From positions 30,876,001-30,940,000 of the forward strand of contig OZ231126.1 of the NCBI GenBank assembly GCA_965153355.1: a stretch of DNA of 64,000 nt. Direction: 5' to 3'. The notes below the pieces were generated by a model. The model was given only the letters and a program-made list of their open reading frames with translations, did no database searches and had not been told where the DNA came from. The first letter of the stretch is position 1; each line of letters begins with the position of its first letter. Shown piece after piece: positions 1 through 40,115 of the stretch. The position numbers were made by a program, and so were the translations under genes. The DNA is from Flaccisagitta enflata. Lineage: Eukaryota; Chaetognatha; Sagittoidea; Aphragmophora.

Positions 1-30
1 ATACCTAACTATGATGAAGACATTTTATCG

Positions 31-29636
<29,606 letters not shown>

Positions 29637-30355
29637 GTTGACGACTGTTTGAAGACGACGACGAAAAATTGAAGATGAACCGCACGCGCGATAACTTTTC
29701 AACACGTAACCCCCTCAAAAATCAGCTCCTCTTCTCCCCCCTCTTCCGCTCCTTCGAAAGATTCGGTCAAGATGTCATTTCGTACAATTTCTATTTTTTT
29801 AAAACTTCTGTCAACGATATAATGAGATTTGTTAGAAAAGAAAGAGCGGGACAAAAAAAAAAAAAAAAAAAAACGCAAAAGAATTATTTTTAACACGAAG
29901 ATTTCTTTTCAAGCAGCCTCATCCCGCCCCATTACCAAGGCCAGGTGCAGGGGGATAGAACCATTTCGGCTGAATACTGTTGAGTTCTGTCAACATTACA
30001 TCTTTTGTCAGAATTGTGTGGTGTTTTTTCTTCGCGACGCTTGGATCATCTCGGTGGGTCGATCAACATTTTTTTTCGGTCCGTCCATCTTTCCGTCTAC
30101 CTGACAAAGAGGCCTTGGTTTTTGGTAGGTAAGTGTTTTTTGGCTAAGTTGACCACTTAATTCACTGCCCCTGCCCACCAGATAAAAGCAGCACTCACTC
30201 TGGCCTTCTATCCAGGTCCTCCAACCCCTTCAAAAGTCGAATGAATTGCATCAAGATACTTTTAGAATGAAAAAACAAATCGATTGAGATAAAACACAAA
30301 AACTGTTTTGAAATTTCTTTTGAATTTCGAAGATTTAAGAGGAGAATGTGAAAGG
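29637..30355. other. Region upstream of the M13 gene: 5' UTR/promoter candidates, no gene
   Basis: A 20-nt A-run near 29854 and AT-rich sequence. No clear TATA or initiator could be singled out. From about 30040 to 30200 a degenerate HINE-like copy is visible (GGTCCGTCCATCTTTCCGTC, CACTGCCCCTGCCCACC). Confidence 0.4.
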
Positions 30356-30359
30356 AATA

Positions 30360-30373
30360 AGAGAGAGAGAGAA

Positions 30374-30462
<89 letters not shown>
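30360..30462. repeat. (GA)n microsatellite
   Basis: GA units with GAAA interruptions at the left. Confidence 0.95.
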
Positions 30463-30466
<4 letters not shown>

Positions 30467-30514
30467 ATATGTCATAAAAATGCCCGCTGGAGTGACTGCT
30501 AAGTAGTGGAGTGA

Positions 30515-30880
30515 GAGGTGCCAAACCTGTAGACAGGTGAGACGTCCAGGATTTGCAGGTTTTAGCCCAAAATAGCAGATTTGAGGTTTGGGGGCAGGCT
30601 TGAGGCCCAGAGGACAAATTTGAGGCCTGAAGGCTGATTTGAAGCCAGCAGCTGATTTGAGGTCTGGAGGGCTGATTTGGTCTGAGGCACATATAGAGGT
30701 CCGAAGAGCTGATTTGAGCTCTCAAGGGCTAAACTGAGGTCTGAAAGGGCTAATTTGATGGCTCAGGGGACCAAAATCAGGCCTGAGACTGCAGAAATGA
30801 GGCTTCGATTGCAAGGGGGGTGAAGGACGGAAGAAGACAAGACGGAAGGACGGGACGCCCGAGGCCTGAAATCACAGACA
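30515..30880. repeat. GAGGCCTGA minisatellite array C8, caps degenerate
   Basis: Units like GAGGTCTGGAGGGCTGATTT match arrays C4-C7. The left side keeps CTGTAGACAGGTGAGACGTC, a degraded cap; the right side has GGACGGAAGAAGACAAGACG and no cap. Confidence 0.65.
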
Positions 30881-30898
30881 TCGGTCTCTGCTGCCCCC

Positions 30899-30904
<6 letters not shown>

Positions 30905-30958
<54 letters not shown>

Positions 30959-30979
30959 AACCGACTTTCCTATGAGTTT

Positions 30980-31056
<77 letters not shown>

Positions 31057-31081
31057 ACACTTACACTTACACTTACACTTG
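30905..31081. repeat. (GA)n, then (CA)n and (ACACTT)n microsatellites
   Basis: GA 30905-30955, CA 30983-31054, followed by four to five ACACTT hexamers that seem to grow from the CA tract. Confidence 0.95.
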
Positions 31082-31784
31082 CTACAACATCAAAACTTCA
31101 AACAAAAACTAGACTTTCAAAAACAAGAACCCCCGCGAATCTATCGGCGAACGCCTTCGTCTGACTTGAATGTAATTCTCGAAGTATTATCTCAAACGTT
31201 GGTCATGTTCTTCAAAGCTAGCCCATACCATTCCGTATTCAAACAATATCGCAGGCCAGACTTGTTTTTCGAATGCCATGCCATGTCGGGAAAAGCCAAT
31301 ATGCAACAAAAAATCGATGAGACCGACCGACCGACCGACCGATGCGACCTCTGAAGAACGTTCTCTTTTGAAAAAAAAGTTTTGATCGAATCTAGTCTTG
31401 TGGAATGAAATTTTGCGTAACATAAGGACGGACAGTCGCGGATAGGTCAATAACTAAGTCTAAGACCCGTACCTTCTTCATTCAAGGTGAAATGAGAGAG
31501 TATGAAATGAGATAATATTGGGCCCTTTCAAAAAACAAAAACAAAAACAAAAAAATACACAGCCATCAATCTCGTTTGAAAAAATCTTTTAAGCTTATTC
31601 TCAGAGTCGTCAAATGAGTGATCTGAAATCAATTTTTTCCTTAAAGAGCATTGATTGAAGTTTTTCATATCAAAATTTCACGGACTTAGGTGAAACATTT
31701 TTCATTTCATATCTATTTGTAGTATGAGGAGTTTTAGGGGTAAAATATAGGGAAAAAGTGGTTTGACAAGGTAGTTCCTCTTTA
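31082..31784. other. No gene; short HINE-like core
   Basis: A GACCGACCGACCGACCGATG tract at 31322 with GCGACCTCTGAAG nearby looks like a degraded hairpin-ended copy. Otherwise AT-rich unique-looking sequence. Confidence 0.4.
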
Positions 31785-32075
31785 AATTGGTCTCATTTCT
31801 CAACGGCTTGAGCCACAGATTCCAGATTAGTTTCAAATGGAAGATAATTTGATTTAGTTTTAGCTATCAAAAAAAGGAAAACAGTCCTAAACCTATTTTT
31901 CTTACTTTTTATTGAAAAATCTACAAATCAAAGAAATTTTGTCAAAAAGGCCATGAAACTTACTCTGAATGTCAATTCATTAGCCAACCAAAGAAGATAT
32001 GGAAAACTACATCAAATTATCTTTCATTTCAGACCAATCTGGCATTTGTAGTTTAGAAATGAGAGCATTTTAAAA
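31785..32075. mobile_element. Foldback/MITE-like inverted repeat
   Basis: AAATTGGTCTCATTTCTCAA and GAAGATAATTTGATTTAGTT on the left are mirrored by AACTACATCAAATTATCTTT and AGAAATGAGAGCATTTT on the right. Termini and target duplication could not be fixed. Confidence 0.5.
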
Positions 32076-32319
32076 AAAGACACTCTTGAAAGCAAAATTT
32101 CAATTTTGCTTCAGCTGGTAATTCTAATAGCAAAATTACTTCTAAATGAGGCTGTAGGCATACTATCCAACCAAGACCAACAAAATTTTGACACAAACAA
32201 GGCCAAACACGGCTACTTAAAGAGAAAATCAATCTCAAATCATAAGAATGACACAATAGCTTAATACGTTTTTTCAGTTGAGATTGATGACCCTGCACCA
32301 ATTCACAAAGAAAAGGCCG

Positions 32320-32905
32320 TCTCCTGAAAAGTCAATAATAAGTACGAAGGCCGTCACGCCACCTGAGGAAATATTTCCTTCAGTTCAAAGTCGAGAATGA
32401 AAGTGAAAGTGTCAAAGTGTAAAGAGAGGAAGGTACGAGTCCGTTGGCGAAAATTATAGGACCAAACGATTTCACTTGAACGAGGTTGTTTGTTGATCTA
32501 AGAACGCGTTAATGTGAGCATAATCGGAAAAAAAAGTCAAAGTCAGTCTGCGACTTTTTGACATATTTGAGAGAAACATGGTTTTTATTTTCAAAAAGTT
32601 TGATAGTTGATACTCATCGGACTGATTAAGTTTGTCGAAGAAATTGATAAAGTAAAATTTTTTGATAATTCTCTTTTTTAAGTAAGATCAATAAAGGAGT
32701 GTACTTATGTTTGTTTGAGCATATGAATATATAAAAAAATTGTTTATGAGCATAGCTGCTCATCTCTGAGGGTGCTTTCAATCATTCTAGCTATTATCGC
32801 ACATTTAGTTCAGTCTTTTTTTATATTCTGAGTGCGATAAATAGAAAAACATTTTGATATATATTTTAGCAAGCAGTTATAAAAAAGTGATTGAGTATTT
32901 TTGCT
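32320..32905 (+). repeat. Dispersed repeat F2, copy 1, with a GTCAAAG/CTGCGACTTT hairpin
   Basis: From about 32525 the order AAAGTCAAAGTCAGTCTGCG, GAGAGAAACATGG, TTATGTTTGTTTGAGCAT, GAGCATAGCTGCTCATCT and ATTTTGATATATAT is shared with 48317-48720 in the same orientation, at roughly 70% identity. 32320-32520 shows nothing recognisable. Confidence 0.6.
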
Positions 32906-33110
32906 CATCAAGCTCAATTGGCTTAGTTCTTTCTCTCTCTGATTTTCCGTGCAATCAATTCATACAATTGCTCTTGATTTGATCCAAAAAGTAAAGAAAA
33001 TTGAAGAGACTAAAGACAAAAACTTGGTGAAATATGACCAATGCTTACGACTTTTTTCCTCACGGCGACAGTGGCCGTTACTGGTAGCAATAATGGGTTT
33101 GTCATTTTTC

Positions 33111-33221
<111 letters not shown>

Positions 33222-33474
33222 TGAGAAAGAGAGATTCAGAGATTCATGACTAATTGCGCTGCGCTGAAGTGAATAAAAGGAAAGGTATTTAAGTTCAAGA
33301 ATGAGCAAAATCAAAGAAAGTTCACGAAAGAACTGAGGACCATCAAAAGAAGCAAGGTACGACTCAAGAGGATCAATAGCGGAAGCGTGCGTTGGTTGTT
33401 TTGAAAGGCGTCAATCGCCTCGATCCGCGTGATTTTTGAAGAGGCGTAAACGATAATCAGAGAAACAGTTGGAT

Positions 33475-33560
33475 AACGGACGGGCAGACGGACACACAGA
33501 CGTAAGGACAGACGTATGGACAGTCCCTCTTTCAGAACTGCGATGACGCAGCTAAAAAGG
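33475..33560 (-). repeat. Hairpin-ended HINE-like repeat, type VII, short
   Basis: GGACGGGCAGACGGACACAC core, CCCTCTTTCAGA, then the terminal hairpin CTGCGATGACGCAG followed by CTAAAAAGG. Confidence 0.55.
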
Positions 33561-33649
33561 GGCTAAAAAAATTCAAATAAGGCTTTTTAAACTTCCGTAA
33601 TCAGGAAAACAAGATTACTCTAGTCGCGTGCGGGTGGGCAGGGGCAGAT

Positions 33650-33895
33650 TATCTTTCTAATTGCGGACACGCAACTATTTATAAGAGGCTTTGTCCGATC
33701 GTTGGTCCGTTGGTTCGTCGGTCCGTTGGTCTGTTCGTATTGATCGGGTTGAAAATTGGAAAACGAGCGTTTTAGATACTTAGTGTATGTTTGTGTGTGT
33801 GTGAGCCTGGGAGGTGTGGGTGGGGCCATGGGGTTGGTGTGTGGACATGGATGTGGGTAGAATGCAAAACGATATTTTGAACCCGCGTCAGTTGT
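33650..33895 (+). repeat. Hairpin-ended HINE-like repeat, type II
   Basis: TAATTGCGGACACGCAACTA, TATAAGAGGCTTTGTCCG, a GTTGGTCCGTTGGTTCGTCG core, ACGAGCGTTTTAGATACTTA and the far end TTGAACCCGCGTCAGTTGTG. A type I scrap (TAGTCGCGTGCGGGTGGGCA) abuts it on the left. Confidence 0.8.
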
Positions 33896-33919
33896 GTAAA
33901 TTTTTAAGTTATCGTTTAA

Positions 33920-35034
33920 GAAACAAGGCCAAGAGAGGTCCAAAATGGCAAAAGACGCGTCCTCTGTAGACGTAAGATATCATCATACAAATTTCTAAGA
34001 TATAAAGATAATAAGATATGAAAATATAAAGATTCAGAGGTAAAGAGAAAAATGTAAACTAATTCCTCTCTACCCCCCCCCCCACGCCTCTCCACCCCTA
34101 CCCCCAACGCCTCCTCACCCCTCCCCCTACACCTCCCCACCCCTCCCCCCACACCTCCTCACCCCTCACCACCATTCCCCCCACGCCTGCCCATCCCTCC
34201 CCCACGCCTCCTCACCCCTCCCCCCACGCCTCCCAACCCCTCCCCCCCACGCCTCCCCCATGCCCCCCACACCTCCCCACCCCTCACCACCCCTCCCCCA
34301 CGCATCCCCACCCCTCCCCCCACGCCTAAACACCCCTCCACCCCACGCCTCCCCACACTCCCCCACGCCTCCCCACACCCCCCGCCTCATCCTCACGCAG
34401 AGACATGAAGGGACTTGGAGGGACTTAGAGAGACATGGAGAGATATGGAGAGACATGAAGAGACATGAGGAAACATATTGCGACATAAGAGACATATAGA
34501 GACATGAAGAGACATGAAGAGACATAAGAGACATAAGAGACATAAGAGACATAAGAGACATAAGAGACATAAGAGACATAAGAGACATAAGAGACAAAAA
34601 AAATAAGAGAGACATAAGAGACATATGAGACATATAAGAGACATAGGAGATATAAGAGACATATAGGAGACATATAGGAGACAAAAGGGACAAAGAGACA
34701 TAAGAGACATAAGAGACATAAGTAACATAAGAGAAATAAGTAACATAAGAGAAATAAGAGACATAAGAGATATAAGGGACATTTTGGAGACATAAGAGAC
34801 ATATAGGAGACAAAAGAGACATAGGAGACAAAAGAGACATAAAGGAGACAAAAGAGACAAAAGAGATGAAAGAGATGAAAGAGACAAATGAAATATAAGA
34901 GACAAGAAGATATATGAAGAAAAATGAAGAGAAAACCTTAAAAATTGCGTTTTGAAATTTTCTCGTGACGGACATCCAGACAGACAGACCAAGGGACACA
35001 CCCTCTTATAGAGATGCGAGGACGCATGTAAAAA
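33920..35034 (-). repeat. Hairpin-ended HINE-like repeat, type III, expanded by two minisatellites
   Basis: The far end is AAGAAACAAGGCCAAGAGAG, the other end GGGACACACCCTCTTATAGA plus the hairpin GATGCGAGGACGCAT. Between them are a C-rich array (CTCCCCACCCCTCCCCCACG, 34060-34390) and an array of 9-bp GAGACATAA units (34400-34925). The long Met-Ser-Leu frames there are repeat artefacts. Confidence 0.65.
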
Positions 35035-35254
35035 CTCATACTTTCAGTAAAGTTGATTCCTAAGGATAATTAACTGTTATAATTTTTGTCAAAATCAAAC
35101 CGACCGACGAACCCTTCCAGTTCCATTGAAAAGGGTCGTATCAAAATGATTGGACCCAAGAGCCAACAAGCTCGTCAACACGATCAACAAGTGGTCACTT
35201 GAGGTAGAGCAGAGGCAGTGGTAATGCTCACAAACCACTTTTTTGGCAAGTTTC

Positions 35255-35335
35255 ACGTCGTCCAAAAAATCGCATTACCTACGGACGAACCAACTGACTA
35301 ATCTCGGAAAGAGTCGCTTTGAAAGCGACTAAAAA
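35255..35335 (-). repeat. Hairpin-ended HINE-like repeat, type VI, terminal part
   Basis: GGACGAACCAACTGACTAAT, CGGAAAG and a hairpin AGTCGCTTTGAAAGCGACT followed by AAAAAG. The stem differs from type I, but pairing is perfect. Confidence 0.65.
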
Positions 35336-35454
35336 GTGCTTTTCATTCAATTAAAAAAATGTCAAGATGTGATTCATACTTCGCCCGTTTAAAAAAAAAC
35401 AACTGCACAGGTTGGCTAAAGAATTGAATCAACTGAATCGATTGAAAGTGTGGA

Positions 35455-36015
35455 AAATTGGGCAATGTGGTCAATGTGACCAATGTGGTAAATGTGGTCA
35501 AAGTGGTAAATGTGGCCAATGTAGTCAATGTGGCCAATGTGGTAAATGGGGTGAAATGTGGTCAATGTGGTCAAAGTGGTAAATGTGGTCAAAGTGGTAA
35601 ATGTGGTCAATGTGCCAATGTGGTAAATGTGGTCAAGGTGGTGAAATGTGGTCAATATGGCGAAAGTGGTAAATGTGGTCAATGTGGCCAATGTGGTAAA
35701 TGTGATGTAATGTGGTCAATATGGCCAATGTGGTAAATGTGATAAATGTGATGAAATATGGTCAATATGGCGAATGTGGTAAATGTGGTCAATGTGGCCA
35801 ATGTGGTAAATGTGATGTAATGTGGTCAATGTGGCCAATGTGGTAAATGTGATAAATGTGATAAATGTGGTGAAATGTGGTCAATATGGCGAATGTGGTA
35901 AATGTGGTCAATGTGGTCAATGTGGCCAATGTGGTAAATGTGATGTAATGTGGTCAATGTGGCCAATGTGGTAAATGTGATAAATGTGGTGAAATGTGGT
36001 CAATGTGTCCAATGA
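35455..36015. repeat. 9-bp minisatellite (GGTCAATGT / GGCCAATGT / GGTAAATGT)
   Basis: More than 50 units over 560 bp, with a higher-order period of ~60-110 bp visible from repeated GTGATGTAATGTGGTCAAT and GTGGTGAAATGTGGTCAAT blocks. Confidence 0.95.
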
Positions 36016-36455
36016 TCTTGGTATCCTCTTGACACGTGGCTTCGTAGGAACATCCACATTTCTTGAGTGTATCCAAAGGGAATTAAGTATTTTCTGGATA
36101 AATAAAAAGAAAGAAGAAAAAGAAAAAGAAAATAAAAGGAAAAGGGAGAAGGAAAACAAGAACGACATGTGTGGGGCCAATGGCCATATATCGCACATGT
36201 AACCCCGTGGACAGCGATGCGTGGGGTTCATTTGCGCGAACTGCTTTCTGTTCGTGGTTAAAATGCATTCAAAGTCTTTGGCTTTGAAAAACACATTGCC
36301 AATCCTGATCACATAAGGTAGTCTCACTTAATACTTGGCCTACGTGACAAACGACAAAGCGACAGACCGATTCAGCTTCTAGCTATGGTGACTAAGGTTT
36401 AATGAGACTAAAACAGAGAGGATTTATAGGAATAACGTGGGTGAGAAAAAAAAAA
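36016..36455. other. No gene
   Basis: A mixed stretch with an A/G-rich run (36105-36155) and no coding support. Confidence 0.45.
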
Positions 36456-36457
36456 AA

Positions 36458-36738
36458 AGAAACAAGGCCATGTAGGCCAACGATGCGTCCTCTTTGATTG
36501 AAGGTTTTTTAGAAATGAATGTTTTTATGAATGAATGTTTTTTATGAACGAACATCATTAAGAATAAATGAACAACTTAATGAATGAATTACTAAATGTT
36601 TGCTACTTTTATTGGGTTAAAACTTGCATGATTTTGATGTTTTTATTGAACACGTGACCAACCAACTGACCGACCAACCAACCAACTAACCAATGGACAC
36701 AGCCCATTATAGAGATGCGAGGACGCATCTAAAAAAGA
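36458..36738 (-). repeat. Hairpin-ended HINE-like repeat, type III
   Basis: The far end is GAAACAAGGCCATGTAGGCC, then AACGATGCGTCCTC, an AATGAATG-rich interior, an ACCAACCAACTGACCGACC core, CAGCCCATTATAG and the hairpin AGATGCGAGGACGCATCT followed by AAAAAAG. Confidence 0.8.
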
Positions 36739-37400
36739 AAAGCGGAAAATAAAAGAAAAGCGGAAGGGCGAGATGAAGAAACAAAAATAAGGAAAGACTC
36801 AAAGGAGGAAGTAAAAAAGAAATATCAAAACAAAAAAAGGCTGAGAAAATCAAGAAAAAGGAATGATGAGAAAGAAATGTGGAAAAGAAGGATTTAAAGA
36901 GATAAGAAAAATAAAAAAACACGTTGAATAAGCAAGGCCAAAGGTTGCCCCATGGGATGAGATGGTAGTATCTCAAATTCTTATGCAGGGAAAAAATCAA
37001 GAAAAACTGCTTTGTTAAAGATGCAACATAATCCGTGCGTCGTGACAGCTGACTACAGATTGGTGGAGATGACTGTAGAATCTACAGTAGATGTGTTCTA
37101 GAATGATGATGTGTTCTAGAATGATGCTCATGCAACCATGCGGTGGTCTAGCAATACTAGAATGGTGGTCAAGCGATGGTCAGTTGATGGTGACGTAGTG
37201 GAGGGGTGGCCAATGAGTGGTTAAGTGATAAACAAGTTATTTAAAGGGTGGAGACTAGGTGGTTGTCATTGTATCGCATTGGTCAAGACATGGTCAAGTT
37301 GTATTGTCGAGTGGTAGTCAAAAAGTGGCAAAACTCTCGCCCGCGTACAAGCTCACGCGCAGTCGCGCACGCATGCTCATGCAGACACACGGACACACAC
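36739..37400. other. No gene
   Basis: A/G-rich low complexity to ~36930, then a GTGGTCAAG / ATGGTCAAG-rich degenerate repeat (37110-37330). Nothing coding. Confidence 0.45.
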
Positions 37401-37401
37401 G

Positions 37402-37457
<56 letters not shown>

Positions 37458-37458
37458 C

Positions 37459-37489
<31 letters not shown>

Positions 37490-37510
37490 TGAACACACAC
37501 ACACACACAG
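37402..37510. repeat. Compound microsatellite (ACAG)n-(ACACAT)n-(CA)n
   Basis: About 13 ACAG units, six ACACAT units, then CA. Confidence 0.97.
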
Positions 37511-37602
37511 TATTTGCGATTTCGGAATGATTTTGTAGTTGGATTGATATGGGATCATTAATAGGTTTCGATAATTATCTGGGAGTTCAGATAGTCATTT
37601 AA

Positions 37603-38404
37603 GGCAGTTTCTCCTATAAACTGGGCCGGCCAAAATCAAGCGCCTGATTGAGTTAACATTGAAAAAAATAATATAATTTACTGATAGTTGCATCTATCAG
37701 CTTGAATTTTTGATTCCAGGCTCAGAATTTGATACTCTTTTAATTCATACTGAAAAAATCACCTAAAGTCTTAAACTGTGTTTAAATATATAAATTTTTA
37801 TGAAAAACAGTGTGACATAAGTGTGACAAAGTGTTAACTCGATAGGACACTTTTTTAAAAATCAATATCACCGGCTAGAATTGACATGAAGGTCTGAAAT
37901 TTGGCATGTAACCTGGGTTATGTCTTTACTAAATAGGGGGGAAAATTTTTTTTTCATCACACTTAGAAATATGTTGTTTTGTGTATAGCATATTACTACA
38001 TCAAAATTGAATATTTTATCATTTTTGACAAATCAACAATGAGTGAACTTTTTCCATAGTAAATGACCACCGATCACCATGAAATTTTTTATGTTTCTTT
38101 AGGGATAGCAGTCATACAAAAATGACCCATAGTTAGATAGGCTTGACAATTTCTTGGTGCCTTTATCATAGTAGATATGAAGTGTGACACATGTGTGACC
38201 GGGAAAATAGGTTTATTTGGCTCTACTTTTGGCCACCTAACCTATCAAAATCTTGACTATGAAGCTTGTATGTTGGACACTTGGTTCCAGGAGATGTACC
38301 AGAACAGTTATCATCATCAACAAAATAATTAATGGGAGGAAACTGTGTTTATCTGCCTACCAAATCATGTTTTTCAGCTGGCCCACTTTATAGGAGAAAT
38401 TGCC
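37603..38404. mobile_element. TTAA-flanked MITE, 802 bp
   Basis: Termini GGCAGTTTCTCCTATAAA and inverse GGCAATTTCTCCTATAAA, each flanked by TTAA (37599-37602 and 38405-38408). ~25 bp of terminal inverted repeat with two to three mismatches. TTAA duplication points to piggyBac- or Kolobok-type transposition. No ORF inside; the interior has several GTGTGACA motifs. Confidence 0.85.
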
Positions 38405-38635
38405 TTAAAGTCATGTTAAAACGACGTTGTGTGCGTCGCTGAAAGCAAAACTAAATGAATAAATGAATAAACGAATTAATGAATGAACGAATAATTGAAT
38501 GAATAATTGAATAAAGGAATTTGAGTACGTTGAAATTTTAGAATAATCACTACCGCGGTTTCATGAATGCGTGATGGACGGATGAACAGACCGGCCGAAT
38601 GATGCTTCATCTAAAGACATTCGAGGCCTCACAAG

Positions 38636-38775
38636 TAACAAGGCCGGATACACGGCAATCCAGTCGCGGACGGTTGGGCAGAAGCAGTGATGCGAAAACC
38701 GCTCGGAATTTAAAAATGTGACGGACGGACGATCAGACCGACCTACCGACCGACACGACAAGGCGTAGAGTCTAA
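38636..38775 (-). repeat. Hairpin-ended HINE-like repeat, type I
   Basis: AACAAGGCCGGATACACGGC, CAGTCGCGGACGGTTGGGCA, GACGGACGATCAGACCGACC and AGGCGTAGAGTC; the terminal hairpin is partly lost (TCTAAAAACGCG). Confidence 0.75.
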
Positions 38776-38888
38776 AAACGCGAAAGAAGATATCGATCAT
38801 TGATCACGAGAACATTACACACGTTAAAAGTGAGAACTGAGTCTGTTCAATTGTAATCCTAAGATGATCACGTGACAGTTCTTCTGAT

Positions 38889-39185
<297 letters not shown>

Positions 39186-39595
39186 AATTAGAGAAGCCGA
39201 CAGAAAAACAGATAAAATGAAAAGGTAGATAAAAAAGAAAGAAAGGACGACAGAAAGAGAATTTATACCAAAGATACAAGAATTTTAGAGTTTTGTCGAA
39301 AAGAATGAATGTGTGAGAGATGAGCAAGCCGGGCCTCTCAATTTCAGCTGCCTTTTCCCTCCTTCACCTCGACAACCTCTGCCTCCTCTTTATCATCTCC
39401 TCCTCCTCGACATTATCATCATCATCCTCCTCACCTCCGATATTTTCCCCGTGAAGGGTTCATATCCCGGGATCTAATGTGATGACGACGCTTAGTGTGA
39501 TTAGAATATTGATGATGATGATGATGAAAAAAATTTAAGTGCTGATTGAGATGTAATGATGATAAAGATGACGTTGATGGCGTTGATGGTAGTTT

Positions 39596-39628
<33 letters not shown>

Positions 39629-40110
39629 TGCTGATGATAGGGATGATGGTGATGATGAAAAAACGCTGATTGCTGATGGTGATGTAGTGGTGCTGATGAA
39701 GGCGTTGATGATTACAAGGATGGTGATGGTGATGGTGATGGAACAAAAAATTTGTTTCGATTCTGGTGATCATGATTGATTGTACAATGATGATGATGAC
39801 AACGATAAAAATGACAGCGAAGATAACCGGAATAATGATTAGATAACGGTAACGCAGAAAACCGGGAATATTCACGAGGATGACATTCTGGACATTTCTG
39901 GAAGTTGTTATGATCACAGCATGATCTATATAGTAATGGTGTAAATGTACGCGTTGGCGATGATTTATGATATTTCTATTCCAAAAAGTGATTGTCGTCA
40001 CCCTTTGCACGTTGTAATTGATTGTCTTTATATTAGCACAGAAATGATAAACATCAAAAGTGATTTAAAAGTCGTTTGTCCGCGCTTTGCCGTTAGTTAG
40101 CCCCGATTCA
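39186..40110. other. No gene; GAT and CAA simple repeats
   Basis: Contains CTCCTCCTC/ATCATC stretches, GATGATGATGATGATG near 39510, (CAA)10 at 39597-39628 and many GATGGTGATG units. No coding support. Confidence 0.5.
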
Positions 40111-40115
40111 CCCGT

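Noticed and set aside
34166-35001. 277-residue Met-Ser-Leu-rich frame
   Set aside because: Product of the 9-bp GAGACATAA repeat and the C-rich array.
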